DNA of 64,000 bases from JANWXD01 sp037446115 (GTDB lineage: Bacteria > Acidobacteriota > Terriglobia > Bryobacterales > Bryobacteraceae): the NCBI GenBank assembly GCA_037446115.1, contig JBBIJF010000016.1:1-64000 (forward strand). Reading direction: 5' to 3'. Shown piece after piece: positions 43,603 through 52,002 of the stretch. How positions within the stretch are numbered: position 1 is the first letter of the stretch; every line of letters begins with the position of its first letter. Made by a program: the position numbers and the translations under genes. The notes under the pieces are model-generated. The model searched no databases and was not told where the DNA came from. It worked only from the letters and a program-made list of their open reading frames with translations.

Positions 43603-44217
43603 TCAGAAACCCTCGATCCAGTGTCCGAGTTTCTCCTTCTTGGTGCGGAGGTAATGCTCGGCCGTGGCTGCCGCAGCCTGGCAAGGCACGCGCTCGGCGA
43701 CGCGGATCCCGGCACGCTCGAGCGCCTCGATCTTGCGCGGGTTGTTGGACAGCAGGCGCACACGTTCCACGCCAAAGTACCGCAGAATGGCCGCCGGAAG
43801 CTGGTAATTGCGCAGATCCGGCGCGAAGCCCAGCGCTTCGTTGGCCTCAACCGTGTCGGCTCCCCGGTCCTGGAGTTCGTAGGCTCGCAGTTTGTTGAGC
43901 AGGCCGATGCCGCGCCCCTCCTGGTTCTCGTAAATCAGCAGCCCGCGACCCTCGACCGCAATGCGCTCCAGGGACAGCTCCAGTTGGGCCCGGCAGTCGC
44001 AGCGGAGGCTGTGAAAGACGTCACCTGTCAAGCACTGGGAGTGGATCCGTACCAACGGCGGGGGCTCGCCCTCGACCTCTCCCATGCGCAGGACGACAGC
44101 TTGCTCCGGCTCCGTGCCGGCGAGCTCGAAGCCGTAGATCCGGAACCGTCCGAAACGCGTAGGGAACTCCGCCTCGGCCACTTTGCGGAGACTCTCGGCG
44201 GGCTCGACCTCCATCAT
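43603..44217 (-). CDS. ribA: GTP cyclohydrolase II
   Basis: 204 residues from ATG 44217. First committed step of riboflavin synthesis, opening GTP to the diaminopyrimidine with loss of formate and pyrophosphate. Zinc cysteines are in HSQCLTGDVFHSLRCDCRAQL (split here only by the family spacing), with ENQEGRGIGLLNKLRAY, GADTVEANEALGF and RLLSNNPRKIEAL all conserved. It is a stand-alone RibA rather than a fusion with RibB. An earlier ATG at 44247 sits inside the predicted TATAAT of this strand and cannot be the start. Divergent from a LytS-type kinase. Confidence 0.93.
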   Translation of the reverse strand: MMEVEPAESLRKVAEAEFPTRFGRFRIYGFELAGTEPEQAVVLRMGEVEGEPPPLVRIHSQCLTGDVFHSLRCDCRAQLELSLERIAVEGRGLLIYENQEGRGIGLLNKLRAYELQDRGADTVEANEALGFAPDLRNYQLPAAILRYFGVERVRLLSNNPRKIEALERAGIRVAERVPCQAAAATAEHYLRTKKEKLGHWIEGF

Positions 44218-44246
44218 AACATCCTGATCGCGGGGAACTTCCTCCA

Positions 44247-44253
44247 TTATAAT
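44247..44253. promoter_or_regulatory. Overlapping divergent -10 elements (ribA and LytS-type kinase)
   Basis: ATTATAAT (44246-44253) is palindromic and reads TATAAT on both strands (plus 44248-44253, minus 44252-44247). It could serve both divergent genes from one site: ribA with start at 44217 and the kinase with ATG 44286. Neither strand shows a strong -35. Confidence 0.5.
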
Positions 44254-44285
44254 GAACCCGAAGCTTTCAGAAACGGCGACAAGGC

Positions 44286-45596
44286 ATGGTGGAACAGCAC
44301 CTGATTCGGCTGCTCGTGAAAATCGGCGTCGTCGCCGCGCTAGCCAGCATCTTCGTCCGCTCGAACGCCTTCAAACGTATGCTCATGCGCGAGGAGCGGA
44401 CGCTGAATCAGCGGCTGCTGCTCGCCCTCAGCCTCGCCAGCGTCTTTGCCACCGGGGTGGCGGTCCGTGTGGTCACGCGTTCCTACCAGGCGGTGGATCT
44501 TGGGCTGGAAGGCAGCTTTTTGGCAGGCATTCTCGGCGGTTACGTGACGGGACTGGTCTCAGGAGTGTTGATCTCCCTGCCCGCCATGTTCAACGGCGAG
44601 CTTCTCTCCATGCCCTTGTTCGCCGGCGTCGGGGTGCTGGCGGGACTCCTTCGCGACTGCGCTCCGGATACCGAAGAAATCTGGCGGTTCTCGCCCTTCT
44701 TCGACCTGAGTATCTACCGGGTCTTCCGGCCGGGGCATGATCATCGGCGCAGCGCCTTTCACCTGTTTTTCCTTCTGGCCGTCTTGCTGGCCGAGTTCCT
44801 GCGCCAGAGCCTGGCCCAACTGTTTCCGCGGTCCGTCTTCCATCTTTACCCCGACTGGCCCGGAGCCCACCCCCTCACTGTGGTCGCCGTCTATCTCACC
44901 ACGCTGTTCGCGGTGACGTTGCCGCTGAAGATCTGGAACAACACGCGAAACGAGACGAAACTCGAAGAACAGCGCCGCCTGCTGATGCAGGCCCGGCTGG
45001 ATGCGCTCTCCAGCCAGATTAACCCTCATTTTCTGTTCAATACACTGAACTCGGTTTCGTCTCTGATCCGCTCCGATCCCGAGCAGGCCCGCGCCGTGGT
45101 TTACAAACTCTCCAATATCCTGCGCCGGCTCCTGCGAAAGCACGAAAACTTTACCCCCTTGCGCGAAGAGCTCAACTTCATTGAAGATTACCTTTCGATC
45201 GAAATGGTTCGTTTTGGAGAAAAGTTGCGGTTTGAAAAGGACATTCGGCCGGAGACCTTGGACCGGATGGTGCCCAGCATGCTGCTGCAGCCCCTCGTGG
45301 AAAATTGCATCCGGCATGGCTTGAGCGGGAAGCTGGAAGGCGGTACCGTGCGCGTGCGCAGCCGCCTGGAACAGGGGCGCCTGCATCTGGCCGTAGAAGA
45401 CGACGGAGTGGGAATCCCGGAAGCGAAGCTGGCTACGCTGCTCGAGCAAGGAATCGGCGTGAGCAATGTGAACGAACGGCTCAAGGTCCTTTTCGGTAAT
45501 GACTATCGGATGTACGTAGACAGCAAGCCCGGCCAGGGGACGCGTATCGAAATCGAGATTCCCGAACTGCAGGCCAGCCTGGCTGCTGCCTCGTGA
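44286..45596 (+). CDS. LytS-type membrane sensor histidine kinase
   Basis: 436 residues. Five to six membrane helices in residues 8-215 (5TM-LYT-like region, SFLAGILGGYVTGLVSGVLI), then a His-kinase domain with the phosphoacceptor His248 in LSSQINPHFLFNTLNSVS, followed by an HATPase with LLQPLVENCIRHGL and VEDDGVGIP. Such kinases usually pair with a LytTR response regulator and sense membrane or small-molecule cues; no such regulator is present in the window. It shares a palindromic TATAAT with ribA and is followed after 25 bases by a methyltransferase. Signal unknown. Confidence 0.9.
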   Translation: MVEQHLIRLLVKIGVVAALASIFVRSNAFKRMLMREERTLNQRLLLALSLASVFATGVAVRVVTRSYQAVDLGLEGSFLAGILGGYVTGLVSGVLISLPAMFNGELLSMPLFAGVGVLAGLLRDCAPDTEEIWRFSPFFDLSIYRVFRPGHDHRRSAFHLFFLLAVLLAEFLRQSLAQLFPRSVFHLYPDWPGAHPLTVVAVYLTTLFAVTLPLKIWNNTRNETKLEEQRRLLMQARLDALSSQINPHFLFNTLNSVSSLIRSDPEQARAVVYKLSNILRRLLRKHENFTPLREELNFIEDYLSIEMVRFGEKLRFEKDIRPETLDRMVPSMLLQPLVENCIRHGLSGKLEGGTVRVRSRLEQGRLHLAVEDDGVGIPEAKLATLLEQGIGVSNVNERLKVLFGNDYRMYVDSKPGQGTRIEIEIPELQASLAAAS

Positions 45597-45621
45597 GAAC
45601 GTCAAACATTAGGAGCGTCTT

Positions 45622-46308
45622 TTGGGAGATCTGGAACTCGTCATCCTGCCGCGCAAAGCAGATGCGGATCCGGTGCTGCGTTTCGACCGGATTCGCCGCA
45701 TGTACGACCGCCTCGCCGTCGTCTATCCGCTTTCGACGCTACTGTTTCACACCGCCGCGCACCGCCGTGCCGTGGCGCTGTCCGGGATCCGAGACGGGAT
45801 GCGCGTGCTCGAGGTGGCAACCGGATCCGGGGAGATGTTCCGGCGGCTGGTGCGGGCCAACCCCGGCGGGGCGACCATGGGCTTTGACCTTTCGCCCAAC
45901 ATGGCGTCCCGCACGCAGCGCAGGGTGCGGCGCGAGTTTCCCGCGGCGCGCACGCTGTGTCCGGCGGGCGACGCGCGTTTCATTCCGTTCCGCGACGAGG
46001 CCTTTGACGTAGTGGTGTGCTGCTATTTGCTCGAACTGTTGCCCGCCGCCGACATTCTGGCGGCGCTCGGCGAGTTCCACCGTGTCCTGCGGCGCAACGG
46101 GCGTCTGACCTTGGTGGCCATCGGGCAGAACACCGAACTGTTCAACCGCGTCTACCGTTTCCTCGGCCGTGCCGTGCCGTCCTTCTGGGGCCGCCAGGTG
46201 GATGGGCGCTTGAGCGCCTCTCTCCAGGCGGCCGGCTTCCTCATCTTGGCCGAGGAGCATGTGCGTCAAGGCCTGTACCCGTCCCGCATCTTGGTCGCGC
46301 AAAAATAA
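45622..46308 (+). CDS. Class I SAM-dependent methyltransferase
   Basis: 228 residues from TTG 45622, fixed by AGGAG at 45611-45615 six bases upstream. SAM-binding motif I MRVLEVATGSGEMFRRLV, followed by MGFDLSPNMASRTQRRV, AGDARFIPFRDEAFDVVV and LGEFHRVLRRNGRLTLV, which is the UbiE/Methyltransf_11-type pattern. An extra N-terminal segment precedes it (RFDRIRRMYDRLAVVYP). The similarity to UbiE allows a quinone or lipid substrate, but it is not established. Follows the LytS-type kinase closely and may be cotranscribed. Confidence 0.85.
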   Translation: MGDLELVILPRKADADPVLRFDRIRRMYDRLAVVYPLSTLLFHTAAHRRAVALSGIRDGMRVLEVATGSGEMFRRLVRANPGGATMGFDLSPNMASRTQRRVRREFPAARTLCPAGDARFIPFRDEAFDVVVCCYLLELLPAADILAALGEFHRVLRRNGRLTLVAIGQNTELFNRVYRFLGRAVPSFWGRQVDGRLSASLQAAGFLILAEEHVRQGLYPSRILVAQK

Positions 46309-46354
46309 CGCCGAACCTGCCGACCTGTTGTATGATTGGGCGGAGGTTTGGTCT

Positions 46355-47551
46355 ATGGATTCGGATCGCAGGCGTTTCCTCAAGGATTCGTTGGGTACGG
46401 GCCTGGCTTTGGCGGCCCCCCTGTTCGTTCCGCGCAAGGCGTGGGGCGCCAATGAGCAGCTCAGCTACGCCGTGATCGCCACCGGGGGACGGGGACGCTA
46501 TCTCAACCGCGTGTTCCAGAAGCTCGGCTGCCGCTGTGTGGCGCTGTGCGATGTCTACGAACCCCACCTCGAGCTGGCGCTCAAGGATTCTCCGGAGGCC
46601 AAAACGTACGTGGACTACCGCGAGTTGCTCGAAAAGGAAAAGGGGATAGACTTCGTGGTTCTGGCGGGCCCCGACCACCATCACTGCCCCATGCTCCTGG
46701 CGGCTCTGGAGGCCGGCAAGGATATCTACGCGGAAAAGCCGCTCTCCCGGACGCTCGAGGAGAGCACGAAGATGGTCAAGGCGGTCCGGGCCAGCAAACA
46801 AGTGGTCCAGATCGGCATGCAACGCCGCAGCGCTGCGGTCATCCGCTCGGCCAAGAAGATTGTGGACGACGGCGTCCTGGGGAAGATCTCCATGGTCAAG
46901 CCCATGTGGAACTGGAACATCGCCGGACCCCTCGACAACTCACCTTTGCCGGGCAAACTCGATTGGGACCGCTTCTTGGGAGACGCGCCGAAACGGCCTT
47001 TGGAACCCATCCGCTTCCGGCGGTGGCGTTACTTCTGGGACTACGCCGGGGGAAACATGACCGATCAGGGGACGCACCTGATGGACGTCGTGCAATGGTT
47101 TACGAATTCGGGCCCCCCGTTGTCCGCCATCTGTTACGGGCAGGTCAACAAGATGACGGGCGCGGAACATCCGGAGGTGTTTTGCGCCGTCTTCGAATAT
47201 CCGAGCTTTATCGCCACCTGGACGCTGAACTACTGCAACTCCTACGAGAACGGCTGGTCTATCACGTTCCAGGGCGACAAGGGAACACTCATCCTCGACG
47301 AGGATGGCTACCGGATTTATCAGGAACCGTGGCGGGAGAAAGCCAACCGGGAGCCGGTGTTCTATGCCAAAGTTCCGGTCCGCGCCGAAGATCACTGCCA
47401 GAACTTTCTGGACTGCATCCGGACGCGGGAAAAGCCGAACTGCCCGGTCGAGGTTGCGGCCGACGCCGTGGCCGGCCCGCACCTGGCCAACATCGCCTTC
47501 CTCAAGGGGCGGCAGGCCAAGCTGCTTCCCGACGGGAAGGTATCGGTCTGA
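46355..47551 (+). CDS. Tat-exported Gfo/Idh/MocA-family oxidoreductase (second copy)
   Basis: 398 residues. A twin-arginine signal (SDRRRFLKDSLGTGLALAAP) directs folded export. Rossmann segment SYAVIATGGRGRYL, EKPLSRTLEESTKMV with the conserved Lys, and a C-terminal domain (RRWRYFWDYAGGNMTDQGTH) parallel to the homologue at 18163. GGAGGT at 46342-46347 is seven bases before the ATG, and a TATGAT hexamer lies at 46331-46336. A longer in-frame start in the previous gene is rejected because it would bury the Tat motif. Probably acts on a sugar derivative; monocistronic. Confidence 0.87.
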   Translation: MDSDRRRFLKDSLGTGLALAAPLFVPRKAWGANEQLSYAVIATGGRGRYLNRVFQKLGCRCVALCDVYEPHLELALKDSPEAKTYVDYRELLEKEKGIDFVVLAGPDHHHCPMLLAALEAGKDIYAEKPLSRTLEESTKMVKAVRASKQVVQIGMQRRSAAVIRSAKKIVDDGVLGKISMVKPMWNWNIAGPLDNSPLPGKLDWDRFLGDAPKRPLEPIRFRRWRYFWDYAGGNMTDQGTHLMDVVQWFTNSGPPLSAICYGQVNKMTGAEHPEVFCAVFEYPSFIATWTLNYCNSYENGWSITFQGDKGTLILDEDGYRIYQEPWREKANREPVFYAKVPVRAEDHCQNFLDCIRTREKPNCPVEVAADAVAGPHLANIAFLKGRQAKLLPDGKVSV

Positions 47552-47567
47552 CCTTGCGTTGAGTTGC

Positions 47568-47605
47568 GGGCCCCGGGGTGGAATCGCCGGCCTCGGGGGC
47601 CCCGG
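47568..47605. repeat. Two copies of a 9-bp GC motif upstream of the sigma-factor gene
   Basis: GGGCCCCGG occurs at 47568-47576 and 47597-47605, a direct repeat with a 29-base period. Because the motif contains GGGCCC, the copies can also pair as a stem, so this may be a terminator for the oxidoreductase gene rather than an operator. Confidence 0.4.
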
Positions 47606-47649
47606 ATCACCTCACTTTTCCGCGCTCCATTCGTCTACAGTATTGGTGC

Positions 47650-48276
47650 GTGTTGTCGGTCTTACGGGAAGCCGCCTTGAGCACTGAGTGGAGCGCGGCC
47701 TCGGAGGCGGACGAAGCCGCCTGGATTCGCGCCGCTCAGCGAGGCGACCGGGAAGCCTTCGAGCGTCTGGTGCGCTCGTACGACCAGAGTGTGCTGCGCC
47801 TGGCATTCAACCTGGTGCGCAGCGCCGAGGACGCCCGGGATATCTATCAGGAGACCTTCTTGCGTGTGTACAAGAACCTCCACGCGTTCCGGTTCGACTG
47901 CAGCTTTCACACCTGGCTGTACCGGATCGCGACCAACGTGTGCCTGGACTGGCTCCGCAAGAAAAAAGTGCGCCGGGAAGAGCCGGCCGCCGTAGAAACC
48001 GAGGACGGCCCCCGCGATCGCACCGAAGCTGTGGCCGAGAGCCAGGCCACGGCGAACCCGGAACGGCGGCTCCTCAGCCTCCAGCTCCAGGAGCGAATTG
48101 AGGAAGTCCTGGCCACTCTGACGCCCAGGGAACGCCTCGTGTTTGAACTGCGCCACTATCAAGGACTGCGGCTCAAGGCGATTGGCGAAATGCTTGGCGC
48201 TAGTGAGGAGGCCGCCAAAAACTGCCTGTTTCGCGCCACACGCAAGATGCGTCAGGCACTGGGAGATTTTCTATGA
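47650..48276 (+). CDS. ECF-type RNA polymerase sigma factor
   Basis: 208 residues from GTG 47650; an in-frame TTG at 47677 is a realistic alternative. Sigma region 2 (AAQRGDREAFERLVRSYDQS, RDIYQETFLRVYKNLHAF, TWLYRIATNVCLDWLRKKK) and region 4 (LTPRERLVFELRHYQGLRLK, IGEMLGASEEAAKNCLFRAT) with no regions 1 or 3, as in group IV sigmas. A long acidic linker separates them. The stop overlaps the start of the zinc-finger anti-sigma gene by four bases. Predicted to drive an envelope-stress regulon that may include the downstream DUF4097 and PDZ genes. Confidence 0.9.
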   Translation: MLSVLREAALSTEWSAASEADEAAWIRAAQRGDREAFERLVRSYDQSVLRLAFNLVRSAEDARDIYQETFLRVYKNLHAFRFDCSFHTWLYRIATNVCLDWLRKKKVRREEPAAVETEDGPRDRTEAVAESQATANPERRLLSLQLQERIEEVLATLTPRERLVFELRHYQGLRLKAIGEMLGASEEAAKNCLFRATRKMRQALGDFL

Positions 48277-49163
48277 CGTGCCAGCAAGTCCGCGAGCAGT
48301 TGCCCCTTTTTGTTTACGGGGAACTGTCCTTTGAAGAGGAAGAGCGACTGGAGCAGCATCTCGTTGCCTGCCGCAGCTGCCGAGAGGCCCTGGAGCGCGA
48401 ACGAGCCTGGCACTCGGCTTTGGACCGCGCCGCGGCCGCCCCTCCGTCCGGGCTGCTGGCGCAATGCCGAGGAGCTCTCTTTGCGAATTTGGACAGGCAA
48501 AAGCTCCGGCGCCGGCCGTGGCTCACCCGGCTGGTGCCGCCCTGGAACTGGAAACCCGCCTCCGCTTTTGCCCTCATGGCAACTGGCTTCGTTTTGGCAC
48601 GTTTGGTTCCTTTCGGGCCCACCCGCGTGCCTCTGGGGTCGCCGGCCGAGCCCGTGGCAGCCCAGGTCCGCTACCTGCAGCCCGACCCCTCCGGCAAGGT
48701 GCGTATTCTCCTGGACGAGACCCGGCAGCGCGTCGTAACAGGAAGTCTGGAAGATGAACCGATCCGGCGGCTCCTGCTCACCGCAGCCAGCGCCTCCCCG
48801 GACCCGGGGCTCCGTGCGATCTCCATGGACGTGCTGCGGGCGCGAACGGAATCGCCCGAGGTCCGCGAGGCCTTGCTTCAGGCTTTGCGCTCGGACCCTA
48901 ACCCGGGCGTCCGCCTCAAAGCGCTTGACGCGCTGCGCCCTTACGCCTCCGACAGGCGCGTCCGTGCCGTTCTGGCTGAGGTTCTGCTCTCCGACGAGAA
49001 CGCCGGCGTCCGAATCGAAGCGATTGACCTGCTGACCCAGCACAAAGAACTGGAGTTGGCGGGCGTGTTCCAGGAGTTGCTGCACAAAGAGCAAAACGTT
49101 TATGTACGGGATCGCTGCCAGAAGGCGCTGCGAGACATGAACGCCTCCCTGGAGACGTTCTGA
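48273..49163 (+). CDS. Zinc-finger anti-sigma factor with periplasmic HEAT repeats
   Basis: 296 residues. An N-terminal zf-HC2 anti-sigma module with Cys3 and the HxxxCxxC ligands His29, Cys33, Cys36; one membrane helix (about 93-113, WNWKPASAFALMATGFVLAR); then a periplasmic part of helical repeats (150-296) with the HEAT pattern, for example DPNPGVRLKALDAL and DENAGVRIEAIDLL. The ATG overlaps the sigma stop, so the two are coupled. It should sequester the sigma at the membrane and release it on a signal; the HEAT part may sense protein partners. The stop shares one base with the DUF4097 start. Confidence 0.85.
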   Translation: MTCQQVREQLPLFVYGELSFEEEERLEQHLVACRSCREALERERAWHSALDRAAAAPPSGLLAQCRGALFANLDRQKLRRRPWLTRLVPPWNWKPASAFALMATGFVLARLVPFGPTRVPLGSPAEPVAAQVRYLQPDPSGKVRILLDETRQRVVTGSLEDEPIRRLLLTAASASPDPGLRAISMDVLRARTESPEVREALLQALRSDPNPGVRLKALDALRPYASDRRVRAVLAEVLLSDENAGVRIEAIDLLTQHKELELAGVFQELLHKEQNVYVRDRCQKALRDMNASLETF

Positions 49164-50326
49164 TGCGAGTCGGCGGGATTTTTCTCGGCGTCTCCCTAGT
49201 TGCAGCGGCACAGACCGAATCCCCGATCACTCGGCAAGGGGCCTTCTGGGTTCAGACAGTTCGGGGCGAAATCGCAGCCGACCCCGCCAGCCTGCGGATC
49301 TCCTGCCCGGGTCCGCTGAGCGTTCAGGGCGTGGAAGGATTGGCGGCAATTCGCTACATGCTCACGCGCCGGGCGCGAACGGCGGATGTGGGCGAGGCTC
49401 AGCGGCTTCTGCGGCAGATCACCTTCCACAGCACCGCCACGCCGAACGGCACCGCCGTCTGGGTCAGGCGGCCGGCAGGCTACAGGACCTCGTGTGAACT
49501 TGCGGTTGAAGTGCCGGCGTCCATCGGCCGGGCTGCTCTCGCAGCGGAGACGGGCTCTGTGCGTGTCAGCGGATTGCGCGCCGACGTGGAGGTCGCTACC
49601 GTCGGGGGCCGGATCTGGCTGGACCGCATTGACGGGGATGTGAGCGCCCGGACTGGCGGGGGCGACATTGAAGTCGGAGTCGTGGAGGGGGTTTTCCGCT
49701 GCCGGTCGGGCGGGGGATCCATTCGCGCCCGCCGGATTGGCCGGGACGCCCGTCTGGAAACCGCCGGCGGGGAGATTATCGTCGCAGAAATTGGAGGGAA
49801 ACTCGAGGCAGTCACGGCGGGCGGCAACATCCTTGTCGAGCGCGCCGCCTCGGCCGTGACCGCCAACACAGCCGGAGGACTGATCACGATCCGCCAGGCC
49901 GGCGGAGTGGTGACTGGCAGCACCGGCGCCGGGGCGATCAGGGTGGGACCGGCCGCGGGGGTGCGGGCCGAGTCGGCGGGCGGACCCATCGAGGTCCGCG
50001 GAGTCAGCGGGCCGCTCCGGGTCTCCACGCTGGCCGGCAGCATCATCGCGGAGCTCAGCCGGGCAGATTTCAAGGAGTCATACCTGAAGACCCGGGCTGG
50101 AGACGTTACGGTCTTTATTCCGTCTAACTTAGCGGTGACCATACGGGCACTGAATGAATCGCCCTGGAGGCTCAAGCAGATCGTCTCCGACTTCCGCGAG
50201 CTGGCGGTCAAACCCGCCGGATCCCCCGGCGTTCCACTGGTGATCGCAGAGGGCGCCCTCAACGGCGGGGGCCCGCTGCTGGAAATCTCGGCAGCCGGCG
50301 GCACGATCTACCTCCGGCGAAAGTAG
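49163..50326 (+). CDS. Secreted DUF4097-family (adhesin-like beta-helix) protein
   Basis: 387 residues: a short signal (MRVGGIFLGVSLVAAAQT) and, from residue 120, about ten short Gly-rich repeats such as ARTGGGDIEVGVVEG, CRSGGGSIRARRIG and TANTAGGLITIRQAGG, which stack into a beta-helix as in DUF4097 proteins. No catalytic motif is seen. The gene starts on the last base of the anti-sigma stop, which ties it to the sigma operon, probably as a structural or signalling partner at the cell surface. The next gene starts 36 bases downstream. Confidence 0.8.
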   Translation: MRVGGIFLGVSLVAAAQTESPITRQGAFWVQTVRGEIAADPASLRISCPGPLSVQGVEGLAAIRYMLTRRARTADVGEAQRLLRQITFHSTATPNGTAVWVRRPAGYRTSCELAVEVPASIGRAALAAETGSVRVSGLRADVEVATVGGRIWLDRIDGDVSARTGGGDIEVGVVEGVFRCRSGGGSIRARRIGRDARLETAGGEIIVAEIGGKLEAVTAGGNILVERAASAVTANTAGGLITIRQAGGVVTGSTGAGAIRVGPAAGVRAESAGGPIEVRGVSGPLRVSTLAGSIIAELSRADFKESYLKTRAGDVTVFIPSNLAVTIRALNESPWRLKQIVSDFRELAVKPAGSPGVPLVIAEGALNGGGPLLEISAAGGTIYLRRK

Positions 50327-50362
50327 AGGGCGGTCTCGCCGCCCAGAGGATAAGGAGGTCTT

Positions 50363-51280
50363 ATGAACCAGTTTCTTCGGTCCATGGCCGTGGCCGCGGG
50401 AGCGTACCTGTGGCTCGCAGCGGGCCTTGCCGGGCAGGATTTCGCCTGGCTGCAACCGGATCCCGATCCGGATCCGCAAACAAAAGCGGTAGAGCGAAGT
50501 GTCGTCATCCGTTCCGGCGGCCGCAGCTTCTTGGGCGTTGGCGTGGCCGAGATTGACGCCGACCGTGCCAAAGCGCTCAAGCTCAAAGAAGAGCGCGGAG
50601 TCGAAATCACCCGCGTCGAGCCCGACAGTCCCGCCGACAAGGCCGGTCTCAAGAAGGGGGACGTGGTGCTCGAGTACAACGGCCAGCGGGTGGAGGGCAC
50701 CGAGCAATTCGTCCGCCTGGTCCGGGAAACCCCTCCCGGGCGGAAAGTGACGCTGCTGATCAGCCGCGACGGGCAAACGCAAACCATCACGGCCACGATC
50801 GGCACGGCGCGGGGGCGCGGCACGTTCTCACTGGACATGGAACGCCTGGAGCGTGAAATGGACCGCGTCCGCCGCGAAGCCGAGGAACTGCGCGTGTTCC
50901 GCATGCCGGATCTTCCGAGCCCGATGATGTCCTGGCGCACGACGGTCCTCGGAATCGAGGCGGAATCTCTTGGCGAGCAGCTGGCGGAATATTTTGGCGT
51001 CAAAGAAGGCGTTCTGGTTCGTACGGTCTTTAAGGATTCGCCGGCAGAGAAAGCGGGCATCAAGGCGGGGGATGTGATTACCAAAGTGGGCGAGGACCGG
51101 GTCGCTTCGCCCCAGGAACTGTCGCGCCGCCTCCGGGAAGCTCGCCGGGATCAGAAAACGGTCACGCTGACGCTCGTGCGCAATCGTAAAGAAATGACGG
51201 TCACGGTGTCCCTGGCGGAAGCCGCGCCGCGACCGGAGCGTCCGCGCATCGAGCGCGTGGGCCAGCAGCAGGAGCTTTAA
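50363..51280 (+). CDS. Exported double-PDZ protein without a protease domain
   Basis: 305 residues. Signal peptide (RSMAVAAGAYLWLAAGLAGQ), PDZ1 (about 52-140, FLGVGVAEIDADRAKALKLK, DKAGLKKGDVVLEYNGQRV) and PDZ2 (about 195-285, EKAGIKAGDVITKVGEDRV) separated by a charged helix (MERLEREMDRVRREAEEL). The trypsin-like domain of DegS/HtrA is absent, so it should act as a peptide-binding adaptor. AAGGAGGT at 50352-50359 gives a strong ribosome binding site. Position next to the sigma/anti-sigma pair suggests a role in stress sensing or in controlling a protease encoded elsewhere. Confidence 0.85.
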   Translation: MNQFLRSMAVAAGAYLWLAAGLAGQDFAWLQPDPDPDPQTKAVERSVVIRSGGRSFLGVGVAEIDADRAKALKLKEERGVEITRVEPDSPADKAGLKKGDVVLEYNGQRVEGTEQFVRLVRETPPGRKVTLLISRDGQTQTITATIGTARGRGTFSLDMERLEREMDRVRREAEELRVFRMPDLPSPMMSWRTTVLGIEAESLGEQLAEYFGVKEGVLVRTVFKDSPAEKAGIKAGDVITKVGEDRVASPQELSRRLREARRDQKTVTLTLVRNRKEMTVTVSLAEAAPRPERPRIERVGQQQEL

Positions 51281-51364
51281 ACCGAGATGGGCTTGCCGCG
51301 CACGCAGCGCGACTGCCTGGAACGGAGCCGTTAAGGCGTCTGCCGGTTGGGCCTGTCGCGTGCC

Positions 51365-51405
51365 GGAGGCGGTCCGACTGTTGCCGCCTCCCTTGCTCAG
51401 GCAAG
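51365..51405. terminator. Stem-loops between convergent PDZ and nuoB genes
   Basis: GGAGGCGG (51365-51372) pairs with CCGCCTCC (51384-51391) across an 11-base loop, giving an 8-bp GC stem. A second small hairpin CTTGC-TCAG-GCAAG (51392-51405) spans the nuoB stop. No U tract is evident. Confidence 0.5.
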
Positions 51406-51966
51406 ATTCAGGACTTCGAGTGCGGCGCCTTTCTGCTGCTCGATCTTCTTTTGGAGCAGCATGATGGCGTAAATGAGCTGTTCCGGGCGCGGCGGGCAAC
51501 CGGGCACGTAGACGTCCACCGGGATGATCTGGTTCACCGGAATCAGCGCGTAGTTGCTGAAGACCCCCGTCGAGGTAGCGCAGGCTCCCATGGAGATGAC
51601 CCATTTCGGTTCGGGCATCTGCTGATAAAGCTGGCGGATCACGGGCGCCATCTTGTTGGACACACGGCCCGCAATGATCATGAGATCCGACTGCCGCGGC
51701 GATCCGCGAAAGACCTCGGCCCCGAATCGCGCAATGTCAAATCGGGAGGCGCCCATGGCCATCATCTCGATGGCGCAGCAGGCGAGCCCGAAGGTCATCG
51801 GCCAGATGGAGTTCTTGCGCGCCCAATTAATGGCTTTGTCGAGCGTGGTCGTGAGCACGCCCTCCACCGGCACGCCCGCGCCTTCCCGGTCCACACGCGC
51901 AAAAAAGTCCTCGGGCACGTCTGAGAGCCCCGTCATGTTGAACCGCGCTGAGCGGTCAAGCAGCAT
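51397..51966 (-). CDS. nuoB: NADH-quinone oxidoreductase subunit B
   Basis: 189 residues. Carries the N2 iron-sulfur cluster of respiratory complex I: Cys63 and Cys64 in MTFGLACCAIEMMA, Cys129 in SMGACATSTG and Cys157 in YVPGCPPRPEQ, all four ligands present. The start at 51966 is supported by a CACAAT hexamer six bases upstream; ATG 51936 is an alternative. No nuoA, C or D lies next to it, as in the usual operon, so this is a detached copy. It may be a displaced complex-I gene or belong to a separate membrane complex. Confidence 0.92.
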   Translation of the reverse strand: MLLDRSARFNMTGLSDVPEDFFARVDREGAGVPVEGVLTTTLDKAINWARKNSIWPMTFGLACCAIEMMAMGASRFDIARFGAEVFRGSPRQSDLMIIAGRVSNKMAPVIRQLYQQMPEPKWVISMGACATSTGVFSNYALIPVNQIIPVDVYVPGCPPRPEQLIYAIMLLQKKIEQQKGAALEVLNLA

Positions 51967-51972
51967 ACCATC

Positions 51973-51978
51973 ATTGTG
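51973..51978 (-). promoter_or_regulatory. Possible -10 element before nuoB
   Basis: CACAAT on the minus strand, six bases before ATG 51966. With the malQ hexamer at 51992-51997 it forms a compact divergent promoter of about 25 bp. Confidence 0.4.
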
Positions 51979-51991
51979 ACACGAATCCGGT

Positions 51992-51997
51992 TAGAAT
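51992..51997 (+). promoter_or_regulatory. -10 element before malQ
   Basis: TAGAAT with five bases to GTG 52003, fitting a leaderless transcript. No good -35 was found at 16 to 18 bases upstream. Confidence 0.5.
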
Positions 51998-52002
51998 CAG
52001 TA

